A stretch of DNA of 64,000 bases, taken from assembly GCF_000196135.1 (NCBI RefSeq), contig NC_005090.1, forward strand, positions 1 to 64,000, in the 5' to 3' direction. Both the position numbers and the translations under genes were made by a program. This document shows positions 11,018 through 18,744 of this stretch, piece after piece. The DNA is from Wolinella succinogenes DSM 1740. GTDB lineage: Bacteria; Campylobacterota; Campylobacteria; Campylobacterales; Helicobacteraceae. Positions within the stretch are counted from its first letter, which is position 1, and every line of letters starts with the position of its first letter. The notes beneath the pieces were generated by a model. The model worked only from the letters and a program-made list of their open reading frames with translations, was not told the DNA's origin and did not search any database.

Positions 11018-11989
11018 ATGGAAAAAGGATTGGCCATTAAAGGGTTCAGAATCTATCTAATTTTAGGCGTTTTCTTCTGTTTGATGGCAGGCGGAATCTT
11101 CTTTTTGATTCTCAAAGTGAATCAGGCGATCTACTCCGAAGAGATCGAAAAAAAGATTGAGATCGCCCTAGAGATTGCGAAAGAGAATCTTGATAGCGAG
11201 ATTCAAACGGCTCTCTCCTTGGCGATTGTGATCGCGGATCGGGAGAGAATCAAAGAGGGATTCATCAAAGATGATCGAGAGTTGCTCTATAAAGAGATCA
11301 CAGAGCAGATCGCACGGCTCAAAAAAGGGGCAGACTACAAGGAGCTTGATATCCACCTCCATACAAAAGATTTGCGGGTCTATGTGCGAAGCTGGGACTT
11401 CAACTCTTTTGGAATTGAGCTCTCCCCCTTTCGCAAAGGTCTTGTGAAGGTGAAAGAGACGCTCCAGCCGCTGGCTTCTATTGAGCTTGGACAGAGAATG
11501 AATATCAAAGCGATCTCTCCCGTGATGCAAGAGGGTGAGTATCTTGGCTCTGCGGAGGTACACTTTGGTTTTGATCGGGTCTCTAGGCGCCTTTCCCAAA
11601 AGGGAATTAACTTTTTCATTCTCATGGAGGGGCGTCACCTAGGCGTGGCAACACGAATGATCGCCGATCCAAGAATCGATGGCTTTGTTCTGGCCAATAG
11701 TTCTTGTGAGCAGACCTGTATAGAAAAACTAAGAGGTAAACTCACCCCTAGTGTGCTCAAAAAGGGCTACATTGAGACGGATGATTTTGTCTTTGGATTC
11801 TCTCCCTTTTTCAGCTTTGATGGCGAAAAGTTAGGTTATATTGGGGTCTTTTTTGATCGTAAGCTGATCAATGAGCCAAGTATCCTCTATGCTTTTGAAC
11901 GACTCAAAGAGGAGCGGCGCGAGGAGAAGCGGCTCTATAGGCCTATGCAACCCTCCGAAAATCCCCCCAAAGGAATCACCATCCAATGA
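11018..11989 (+). CDS. Membrane-anchored Cache-like sensor protein without output domain
   Basis: The 323-aa protein has one N-terminal membrane helix (about residues 10-32). The long extracytoplasmic part begins with a helix and has features of double-Cache ligand-binding domains (a QRMNIKAISPVMQEGEYLGSAE-like membrane-distal turn and a final FFSFDGEKLGYIGVFFD). It then ends in a charged tail with no second membrane helix, kinase, GGDEF or methyl-accepting domain. No strong ribosome-binding site precedes the ATG. It overlaps the regulator gene as ATGA, and a histidine kinase follows, so it probably senses a ligand and signals through the kinase. The ligand is unknown; sulfur oxyanions are suggested only by the divergent tsdA. 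Confidence 0.8.
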   Translation: MEKGLAIKGFRIYLILGVFFCLMAGGIFFLILKVNQAIYSEEIEKKIEIALEIAKENLDSEIQTALSLAIVIADRERIKEGFIKDDRELLYKEITEQIARLKKGADYKELDIHLHTKDLRVYVRSWDFNSFGIELSPFRKGLVKVKETLQPLASIELGQRMNIKAISPVMQEGEYLGSAEVHFGFDRVSRRLSQKGINFFILMEGRHLGVATRMIADPRIDGFVLANSSCEQTCIEKLRGKLTPSVLKKGYIETDDFVFGFSPFFSFDGEKLGYIGVFFDRKLINEPSILYAFERLKEERREEKRLYRPMQPSENPPKGITIQ

Positions 11990-12648
11990 AGATATTGCTT
12001 TTGGAAGATGATTACAATTACAAAGAATCGATCAAGGAGCTACTCCTCTCTCTAGGCTATGAGGTGGATGATTTTTTAAGTGGTGATGAGGCGCTGGAAG
12101 CGGCTTTTCATAACTCCTATGATCTTTTGCTTTTAGACATTAGAGTGCCGGGAATCGATGGCTATGGAATCGTCAAAGAGGTGCGCTCTTATGGGCTCAA
12201 AGTGCCCGTGATCTTCATCACTTCGCTCACGGATGTGAACAACCTAAGCCTAGGCTATGAGCTCGGATGCAATGACTACATTCGCAAGCCTTTTTCTCTT
12301 AAAGAGCTCAAATATCGCGTGGAGGAGGCGATTCGGAGCTACCATTTTCACAGCGTCTCCCCTCAAGTCCAGCTTCCCTGTGGTTTTATTTTTGAGATCA
12401 ATTCAGGAATCTTGCGCCACGAAGATCATGAAATCGCCCTAAGCGACAAGGAGCGGAGGGTCATTGGACTGCTAGTGAAGAATCTCGACACCTTTATGGA
12501 TGTGGATACAATCAGGGAGTATGCTTGGGAGGGGAAAGAGGTCGGAGATAATGACATTCGTATGGTGATCAAAAAGATTCGTTCCAAAACCTCCAAGGAG
12601 TTTATCCAGAGTCAGCGTGGCGTGGGATATAAGATTGCAAAAGAGTAG
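11986..12648 (+). CDS. OmpR-family response regulator
   Basis: This 220-aa cytoplasmic DNA-binding regulator has a receiver domain (about 1-115) with the acidic pair in LLLEDDY, the phospho-acceptor Asp in LLLLDIRVPG and the conserved Lys in IRKPFS. A winged-helix output domain follows, with the family ending IQSQRGVGYKI. It starts in a 4-bp ATGA overlap with the Cache-protein gene and overlaps the kinase gene at its 3' end, so all three are translated together. A direct repeat in the upstream divergent region is a candidate target site. Adjacent tsdA is the obvious candidate for control. Confidence 0.95.
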   Translation: MKILLLEDDYNYKESIKELLLSLGYEVDDFLSGDEALEAAFHNSYDLLLLDIRVPGIDGYGIVKEVRSYGLKVPVIFITSLTDVNNLSLGYELGCNDYIRKPFSLKELKYRVEEAIRSYHFHSVSPQVQLPCGFIFEINSGILRHEDHEIALSDKERRVIGLLVKNLDTFMDVDTIREYAWEGKEVGDNDIRMVIKKIRSKTSKEFIQSQRGVGYKIAKE

Positions 12649-13810
12649 TAACGTCGCTTTCAAGTTTGCCCTGCTCTTTAGCGTGGTGGTGATTCTCATC
12701 GTCTCGATCCCCCTCTTTTTCTACGCCTCTCTCGCGATCAAACACACTGAATTCACCCAGCGGCAGGAGCTGATTGACCAATCCTTCGCCCTCAAACAGA
12801 AGTTCTACTCCATCAAAGAGGGGACGGTCAACTTCGTCTATCCGCGCTCGCTCCTCTTTGGCTCGGCGATTCTAGATGAGCACGATCACGCCATCTTCTC
12901 CCTCGTGGATTTTATTCCAGCGATGGTGGAGGAGGAGTTTGTCCACTTTCATAACCAGCTCTTTTACAAGACGACCCTAGAGGAGAATCCTTTGGGTGCT
13001 AGGTATCTCATCGTCTCTAAAAACTTCTCCTACAATGTCGTCCTCATCGATTTTTTGATGCTTCTTGGGGTGGTGCTGGTGCTCATCTTTGTGAGCTCAT
13101 TTTGGATATTGCGCCGCTCCATTGAGCCTTTTGAGAAGGCGAATCGCTACATGGACACCTTTTTTAAGGACGCGATGCATGAGCTCAAAACCCCCCTAGG
13201 AATCATCCAGCTCAATCTAGAGATTCTTCGAGAAAAGCTAGGCAGTCACAAGGGTTTTGATCGTGCCAATGCGGCATTGAAAGTGCTAGTGACGCTCTTT
13301 GAGGATATTGAGTATTTTATCAAGAATCAGCACATCGAATACCTCCCCGCCTGCACGGCGCTCTCGGATTTTTTACACGAGCGAATCGACTACTTTTCTG
13401 ATATTGCCCAGACCAAGGAGATCTCCTTTGAGCGACAGATTCAAGAGGGGGTTTGGGTGGAAATCAACCGCATGGAGCTCCAGAGAATCTTAGACAATAC
13501 CTTCTCCAATGCCCTCAAATACACCAATCCCAAAAAGAGCATCAAAACGCGTCTCTACTATCTTGATCAAGAGAAAAAACGCGTGGTCTTGGAGGTGGAG
13601 GATGAGGGAATCGGGATCAAGGACACCCATGCCATTTTTGGCCGCTACTATCGAGGGGATAATATTCGAGGAGGCTTTGGAATCGGGCTTTCGATCGTGA
13701 AGAATATCTGTGAAAAGTATGGAATCATCATCAGCGTGCGCTCCCATGTTGGACATGGAAGCGTCTTCTCCTACACCTTCCCTGTGACTTTGGCTAGAGA
13801 AGGATCATGA
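12635..13810 (+). CDS. Sensor histidine kinase of the tsdA-adjacent system
   Basis: The 391-aa inner-membrane kinase has a first membrane helix (about 8-30), a short periplasmic loop of about 100 residues, a second helix near 135-160, a dimerisation/phospho-acceptor motif AMHELKTPLG and an ATPase domain with N box NALKYTN, G1 DEGIGIKD and G2 GFGIGLSIV. There is no HAMP domain to speak of. The start is uncertain: TTG at 12635 (used here) or GTG at 12617, both inside the regulator gene and without a strong ribosome-binding site. It phosphorylates the upstream OmpR-type regulator by context. Its 3' end overlaps the convergent DUF1538 gene by 6 bp. Confidence 0.92.
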   Translation: MQKSSNVAFKFALLFSVVVILIVSIPLFFYASLAIKHTEFTQRQELIDQSFALKQKFYSIKEGTVNFVYPRSLLFGSAILDEHDHAIFSLVDFIPAMVEEEFVHFHNQLFYKTTLEENPLGARYLIVSKNFSYNVVLIDFLMLLGVVLVLIFVSSFWILRRSIEPFEKANRYMDTFFKDAMHELKTPLGIIQLNLEILREKLGSHKGFDRANAALKVLVTLFEDIEYFIKNQHIEYLPACTALSDFLHERIDYFSDIAQTKEISFERQIQEGVWVEINRMELQRILDNTFSNALKYTNPKKSIKTRLYYLDQEKKRVVLEVEDEGIGIKDTHAIFGRYYRGDNIRGGFGIGLSIVKNICEKYGIIISVRSHVGHGSVFSYTFPVTLAREGS

Positions 13811-15325
13811 GCCTTTGGGCTTTTTGATCTTCAGAGCCAAGAGACTATAGCCCATCACGGTGATCATGGGAAAAATGGAGGCAAAAGCAATCAGCCCAAA
13901 CCCATCCATGAGGGCGTCTCTTCCCTCAATGTGGGTGGCGAGGAATATCCCAAAGGCCGTCACAATCGGGACGGTGATCTCAGAGGTGGTGACTCCCCCC
14001 AGGTCAAAGGCAAAGGCCACAATCTCTTGAGGTGCGAAGAGCGCAAGGAGAATCACCAACGAGTAGAAGAGGGTGAGAAGGAGCCAAATATTATAGCCAT
14101 GGACAATCTTGTAGGCACCTATTAAGATTCCTATCCCCACACCCAGTGCCACCAGCAGCCGAATCAACATGACATTGAGCCTCGTGGAGGACATTTTATC
14201 CGCTTGCTTGATGACGGCGATGAGGGCTGGCTCGGCCATGGTGGTGCCAAAACCGATCAAAAAGGCAAAGAGGTAGATGAAAAAGACATTATCCATCTGC
14301 ACCAAATGGCTGGCGATGGATTCACCTATAGGGAAGAGTCCAAGCTTGATTCCTACAATGAAAGCATAAAGCCCGATCACAAGGAAAATGAATCCAAAAA
14401 CCACCCCCGCGAGATTGGCAAGAGGCTTTTTAATGATGAGGTATTGAAAAAATAAGATGGTCGCTATGATGGGGAGAAGATTGAAAAAGGTCTTAAAAAT
14501 ATCGATGAAAATCCCAAATAGCGTGAAGCTTGGGTCGTAGTGGGCTTCATCCTGTAGAGTCTCACCCAAAGGTTCCAGAGGGAGGGAGCCAAAATCATCC
14601 CCAAGGGCGAAGATTCCATAGAGCTGAATGCTAATCATGGGCGTGATAGCGGCAAGCGCAACGAATCCAAAGCCATCTTTAAGCACGCTTCTCCCCTGAA
14701 GTGCGGAGGTGATTCCTATTCCTAGCGCTACGATCAGGGGAACGGTCGCTACATTGGTTGCCACACCTCCTGAATCATAGGCTAAACCGATAATCGCAGG
14801 AGGGGTGAAATAGGTGATCATAAGCACGATCGCGTAGCCCAAAATGATGATTTTGGCGATAGGCCATCCCAAAAGGGTGCGGATGATTCCAAAGGCGGTG
14901 ATAGCTCCCACGCTGGTGGCGATAATGAGTCTGAGGGTGAGAGGGTCAAGTGATCCTTGTGTGATTGAACCTGCCTGTGAGGCCACAGCGATGATGGCAG
15001 GCTCAGCGATGGAGGCGCCAAAGCCCAGAGCAAATCCAAAGAGAGAGAACCAAAAAAGAGAGTTTCGCTCCAAAAATTCACTAGAGAGTTGATTCCCCAG
15101 GGGGAAGATTCCAATCTCTAATCCCATCAAAAAAAAGGTAACCCCCAAAATAACAATCAAAAAACCTACGGATATCGAGAGGATATTTTCTGGAATCGTC
15201 TGAAAAACCAATAGCTGGAATCCCGCAATAATCACCAGAATGGGGATAAGATTGGTGGTCGATTCAAGAAGCGTGTTTTTGAATTGTTTTAGAAGTTCTT
15301 TCAATTGTTTTAGAAGTTCTTTCAC
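13805..15325 (-). CDS. DUF1538 membrane protein with two homologous halves
   Basis: The 506-aa product is a polytopic inner-membrane protein with two tandem DUF1538 repeats. Each half has a GFG-x3-AEPA-x-IAV-x2-QA motif (near residues 95-115 and 345-365). Each also has a later A-[YF]-D-x-GGV-x-T-x3-TVP motif and a GR-x2-L-x-DGFG motif. Such internal duplication is typical of transporters, but no substrate is established. The GTG start follows GGAG at some distance. Codons 2-15 are an exact 21-bp tandem duplication (KELLKQ twice). It is the last gene of an operon with P-II-like and CBS genes, which probably regulate it. Confidence 0.88.
   Translation of the reverse strand: MKELLKQLKELLKQFKNTLLESTTNLIPILVIIAGFQLLVFQTIPENILSISVGFLIVILGVTFFLMGLEIGIFPLGNQLSSEFLERNSLFWFSLFGFALGFGASIAEPAIIAVASQAGSITQGSLDPLTLRLIIATSVGAITAFGIIRTLLGWPIAKIIILGYAIVLMITYFTPPAIIGLAYDSGGVATNVATVPLIVALGIGITSALQGRSVLKDGFGFVALAAITPMISIQLYGIFALGDDFGSLPLEPLGETLQDEAHYDPSFTLFGIFIDIFKTFFNLLPIIATILFFQYLIIKKPLANLAGVVFGFIFLVIGLYAFIVGIKLGLFPIGESIASHLVQMDNVFFIYLFAFLIGFGTTMAEPALIAVIKQADKMSSTRLNVMLIRLLVALGVGIGILIGAYKIVHGYNIWLLLTLFYSLVILLALFAPQEIVAFAFDLGGVTTSEITVPIVTAFGIFLATHIEGRDALMDGFGLIAFASIFPMITVMGYSLLALKIKKPKGS
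15282..15323. repeat. Exact 21-bp tandem duplication
   Basis: The 21-base unit at 15282-15302 is repeated without change at 15303-15323. It lies at codons 2-15 of the DUF1538 gene and duplicates seven residues, one heptad of an amphipathic helix. Copy number could change by slippage without breaking the frame. Confidence 0.9.
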
Positions 15326-15330
15326 AAGGG

Positions 15331-15717
15331 CTACTCCACAAGTCCCATGAGATAGTGGGTGAGGTCAGTGAGTGAGAGGATTCCTTTGAGCTCATTGTTG
15401 TCAGTGACGACCACTCTTTTGATGTTGTGTTCGATCATGGTTTTGGCGGCAAATTTCACATCAATTTTGGCCGAGACGCTAAAGGCGGGCTTTTTATAGA
15501 CATCATAAACATTGATGAGCTCAATATCCCCCTCCTCGGCTAGAATCGCTCTCAGGATTTGGGTGTTTGTGATGATTCCATAGGCATCAGAAGGGGAGTT
15601 TTTATCCACCACAAGCGCCTTGAGTTGTCTCTCCTTCATGAGCTGAAGCGCCTCTTTGAGGGTGGCATAGGGCTTGATGGTGGTCACATTGGTGCGCATC
15701 ACTTTTTCAACTAGCAT
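15331..15717 (-). CDS. CBS-domain pair protein
   Basis: The 128-aa cytoplasmic protein is essentially two CBS domains (VMRTNVTTIKPYATLKEAL at the start; KPAFSVSAKIDVKFAAK in the middle), a Bateman module that usually binds adenosine nucleotides and gates a partner. ATG 15717 is chosen because AAGGAG precedes it; a longer frame to 15771 would overlap the P-II-like gene. It lies 5 bp before the DUF1538 gene and 19 bp after the P-II-like gene. A role as nucleotide sensor for the membrane protein is inferred from this context. Confidence 0.9.
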   Translation of the reverse strand: MLVEKVMRTNVTTIKPYATLKEALQLMKERQLKALVVDKNSPSDAYGIITNTQILRAILAEEGDIELINVYDVYKKPAFSVSAKIDVKFAAKTMIEHNIKRVVVTDNNELKGILSLTDLTHYLMGLVE

Positions 15718-15736
15718 GGATTCTCCTTGGGATGGA

Positions 15737-16087
15737 TTAGAGATCGCTCTCTTGTTTGATGGAATCTTCAAATTTTCTCAATAAGGTCTGGTCCAATCCG
15801 ACAATATGGGTGAGGGGGGCGGTGAAGGCCACGCACTCTATAGAGTCATTTTGAGTGGCTTTATGGATGGTTTTGAGGATGGTTTTGGAGAGCTTCTCCT
15901 CTAGAATGTAGAGGATGAGGCTTTGATTCCCCTCAAAGGTTAGAGAGAAGAAACTCCTCTTCTCCTCAGAGCCGCTTCCTCTGGCTTGAAGGATGGTTGC
16001 CCCTCTGGCTCCCGCATTTTTGGCGATGGTTTTGAGGCTCTCCTCATGTTCGCCTGAAGTGATCACAATCAAAGCTACAAATTTCAT
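15737..16087 (-). CDS. P-II-like signalling protein
   Basis: The 116-aa protein has the size and ferredoxin-like layout of P-II proteins, ending in a segment with IVGLD. The T-loop (residues about 38-58, GSGSEEKRSFFSLTF) is short and lacks the uridylylated Tyr of GlnB/GlnK, so it should not be a GlnD substrate. ATG 16087, with TAGGAG upstream, is preferred over TTG 16093, which leaves almost no spacing. It is first in the operon with CBS and DUF1538 genes, downstream of a perfect TATAAT. P-II proteins often control adjacent membrane transporters, as GlnK does AmtB; that model fits here but is untested. Confidence 0.8.
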   Translation of the reverse strand: MKFVALIVITSGEHEESLKTIAKNAGARGATILQARGSGSEEKRSFFSLTFEGNQSLILYILEEKLSKTILKTIHKATQNDSIECVAFTAPLTHIVGLDQTLLRKFEDSIKQESDL

Positions 16088-16124
16088 GGGCAAAATCTCC
16101 TACTCGAATCATTCCAAATATCAA

Positions 16125-16157
16125 CACGACCCCTAGGGGCGTGAACACTTTTGTTCA
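16125..16157. promoter_or_regulatory. Two inverted repeats in the P-II operon leader
   Basis: CACG-A-CCCCTAGGGG-CGTG (16125-16143) and TGAACA-N4-TGTTCA (16142-16157) lie side by side just downstream of the predicted transcription start of the P-II/CBS/DUF1538 operon. Both are dyads of operator size. They could bind a repressor or fold in the RNA leader. Confidence 0.5.
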
Positions 16158-16170
16158 AGGCAATGAATCG

Positions 16171-16176
16171 ATTATA
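16171..16176 (-). promoter_or_regulatory. -10 box for the P-II/CBS/DUF1538 operon
   Basis: Perfect TATAAT on the minus strand, 84 bp upstream of the P-II-like start codon. No convincing -35 is present. The predicted leader of about 75 nt holds the two dyads described separately. Confidence 0.55.
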
Positions 16177-16209
16177 CTATAAGAGGCACTTTGAAAGGAA
16201 GCGGCAAAA

Positions 16210-17547
16210 TCACGCTAGAGGGGGATTTGGAGTGTGGATATCCCAAGGAGTAAGGGGGAGCAAAAGAGTGAAGCAGGCACCAAGCGCGAGATTTTGGGCA
16301 CGGATCCTTCCCCCCATCTTCTCTTCGATGATGGTTTTGGCCAGCGACATCCCAATCCCCGTCCCTTGAGCGCCCTTGGTGGTAGTGAAGGGCTCAAAAA
16401 TCTTCTCAGGAAGCAATTCAGGATCAATCCCTCCTGCGTCATCTTCGAGAGTGATTTCGATTCCATAGGGGGTGAGACGCTCTTTGATGAGAATCTTGCC
16501 CCTAAGAGCCCCTTGGGATTCAAAGGCCTCTTTGGCGTTGTTGAGCAGGTTGAGAATCACCTGCTCAAAATCATTGGGGTATCCCATCACCTCTAGCCTC
16601 TCATCCCCCTCCAAAAGCACCTCAAGGTTTCGTGGACGCAGAGAAGAATCGAGCAGGTGAATCACTCGCTTGATGGAGACAAAAGGACTAAAGAGGCGGC
16701 GCTCTTTGGGTGAGGGCTTGTAGAAGTGGCGGAAGTTCTCTAGCGTCTCATCCATGAAGCGAATTTGGGAATAGATTCTCGTGGTGTGCTCCCTGATCGC
16801 CTCTTCATCAAGCTCTCCATGTTCTTGCAGCTCCTCTAGGGTTTGGGTCATCAGCGATATGGCATGAAGGGGCTGTTTCCATTGGTGGGTGAGCGCTCCC
16901 ATAAGACTTCCCAGCTCAGCAAGTTTGGTCTGCTCGATAAGAATCTCCCTTTGAGATTCCTTCTCTCGCTCCATCTCTTGGCGAAAACGCTCCACATTTC
17001 CAGCGATGAGGATTCCTACTAAAGTGGCGGTGAGAAGGTAGCTCAGCATTAAGTCAAGCAGGCGCTCCTCTTCAGAGGGATAGGGAAGAATCCAAGAGGG
17101 AAGAAACGCCTCAATGGAGATGAGCACCACGGGAGAGAGAATCAATAGGGCGATGAATGTCCTCGTGAAAAGAGAGCGGGGAGGACTTGAAAAAATAATG
17201 TAAAGAATCGAAGTGAAAAAGAAGAAGAGCGTGGGGCCTTTGGAGCCTGCGTTGAAAAACCAGTTGCAAAGGAGGGCTAGATAGATGAGGGCAGCGACCC
17301 AAGGGAGGTAGCGATGAAGCTCGCCCTTTTTAGCGGAGCGCCACCAAAACCACCAAAATAGAGGAGAGAAGCTCATCATGCCTAGGGCATACCAAAGAGG
17401 GGTGAGGTCAAAGAGGAGGTTTTGGATTCCCGCAAAGAGGAAGAAGAGCGACCCAAGAATCAAAAATCCATGATGCAGGCGCTCAAAAGGAGAGTAGCCC
17501 TCCCCTCCCAAAAAGAAGTCGAGTCTCCTTTGCCACTCCCGCTTCAT
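16210..17547 (-). CDS. Six-helix membrane sensor histidine kinase (orphan)
   Basis: The 445-aa protein has about six membrane helices in its first 195 residues with hardly any periplasmic loop, so it probably senses within the membrane. A coiled coil follows, then a NtrB/DctB-like transmitter: phospho-acceptor motif GALTHQWKQPLH, N box NLLNNAKEAF, G1 DDAGGID, F box EPFTTTKG and G2 GTGIGMSLAK. No response-regulator gene is adjacent, and its partner may be encoded elsewhere. It lies 3 bp before the methyltransferase gene upstream (17550), so both share a transcript. Confidence 0.92.
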   Translation of the reverse strand: MKREWQRRLDFFLGGEGYSPFERLHHGFLILGSLFFLFAGIQNLLFDLTPLWYALGMMSFSPLFWWFWWRSAKKGELHRYLPWVAALIYLALLCNWFFNAGSKGPTLFFFFTSILYIIFSSPPRSLFTRTFIALLILSPVVLISIEAFLPSWILPYPSEEERLLDLMLSYLLTATLVGILIAGNVERFRQEMEREKESQREILIEQTKLAELGSLMGALTHQWKQPLHAISLMTQTLEELQEHGELDEEAIREHTTRIYSQIRFMDETLENFRHFYKPSPKERRLFSPFVSIKRVIHLLDSSLRPRNLEVLLEGDERLEVMGYPNDFEQVILNLLNNAKEAFESQGALRGKILIKERLTPYGIEITLEDDAGGIDPELLPEKIFEPFTTTKGAQGTGIGMSLAKTIIEEKMGGRIRAQNLALGACFTLLLPLTPWDIHTPNPPLA

Positions 17548-17549
17548 TG

Positions 17550-18725
17550 TTACTTCAACACCTCAAAGACGATTCCTCGCAGGTAGAGGGAGTGAGGCAT
17601 ATTGAGAATCGCGGGATGATCGATGTCTTGGAGATGATACTGGAGAATCTGCAGCCTCGTGTAGGAGTCACGGCTAGCCTCTAGGGCGACTTGGGCGAGT
17701 TCATTGAGTCCCATATGATAGGAGCAGGAGTAAAGCGCGATTCTAGCCTTGGGGGCAGCGACTTTGATGGCGCCGATGATGAGGTATTTCCAGCCATTCA
17801 TCGCTCCCTTTTGCTGCTCTTTGGTCTTGGCAAAGGAGGGGGGATCAAGGATGATAAGGTCAAACTTCTCTTCTCTTTCGCGCAATCCTTTGAGCTCATC
17901 AAAAACATTGGCAGAGATGATTCGACCCTTGTTTTCTAGCTGGTTTAAAGAGAGATTCTTTTTGACCTGCTCGCACGCCATCTCGCTACTATCGATAAAG
18001 AGTGCCTCTTTGGCTCCTTTGAGGAGTGCATGAATCCCAAAGCCTCCTCCGTTGCAAAAGAGATCCAAGACGCGCTTCCCTTTGGCCATCTCTGCGAGCA
18101 AGAGACGATTTTGGCGCTGATCAAGATAGTAGCCTGTTTTTTGACCCTCAAGGAGGTTGATTCCAAAACGAGCCCCCTCTTCTTGGAGGAGAATCTCCTG
18201 AGGAACCTCCCCAAAAATCACGCCATTAGAGCTCTCTAACCCCTCTAATTGACGACTCTTCTCGTCAGATTTGTCGATGATGGAGAGGGGCGAGAGGAGC
18301 TCTTTGAGGCTCTCTAGGATGAGTGGGCGGAATCGCTCCATCCCCGCGGTGTTGATCTGGAGGCTTAGGTGATTGGCATAGCTATCCACGATGAGTCCGG
18401 GAAGCTCATCGGATTCGGAGTGGATGAGTCTGGCGCCATTGGTTTTTAAAAGGAGTGATTCGCGCTTTAAGATCGCCTTTTGGAGGCGTTTTTTGAGCTC
18501 TTCGGGAGTGAAGCTTTTTTGAGTGAAGGAGAGGATTCTAAGCGCGATTTGGCTTTTGGGATTGATATAACCAAGGGCAAGAAACTCTTGCTTGGGGGAG
18601 TAGAGATGGACTAGCTCTCCTTGTTCCAAAGAGGAGGGAAGTGATTCTAGTTGAGAGCCATAAATCCACGCGGGAAGGGTTCTGAAGGCGGGAAGGGCGC
18701 TCTTTTTGAGGGTGACTTTTTGCAT
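17550..18725 (-). CDS. RlmI-like 23S rRNA (cytosine-5) methyltransferase
   Basis: The 391-aa protein has an N-terminal PUA-type RNA-binding domain (about 1-75; LVHLYSPKQEFLALGYINP) and a class I SAM-dependent methyltransferase domain. SAM motif I is KRVLDLFCNGGGFGIHAL, and the catalytic motif is ILDPPSFAKT (about 300). E. coli RlmI methylates C1962 of 23S rRNA; this family match is clear but the exact base is inferred. ATG 18725 follows AAGGAAATTG and is preferred over an in-frame codon at 18815, which would run into pldA. The gene starts 19 bp after the pldA stop. Confidence 0.9.
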   Translation of the reverse strand: MQKVTLKKSALPAFRTLPAWIYGSQLESLPSSLEQGELVHLYSPKQEFLALGYINPKSQIALRILSFTQKSFTPEELKKRLQKAILKRESLLLKTNGARLIHSESDELPGLIVDSYANHLSLQINTAGMERFRPLILESLKELLSPLSIIDKSDEKSRQLEGLESSNGVIFGEVPQEILLQEEGARFGINLLEGQKTGYYLDQRQNRLLLAEMAKGKRVLDLFCNGGGFGIHALLKGAKEALFIDSSEMACEQVKKNLSLNQLENKGRIISANVFDELKGLREREEKFDLIILDPPSFAKTKEQQKGAMNGWKYLIIGAIKVAAPKARIALYSCSYHMGLNELAQVALEASRDSYTRLQILQYHLQDIDHPAILNMPHSLYLRGIVFEVLK

Positions 18726-18744
18726 CAATTTCCTTGTTTTTAGT

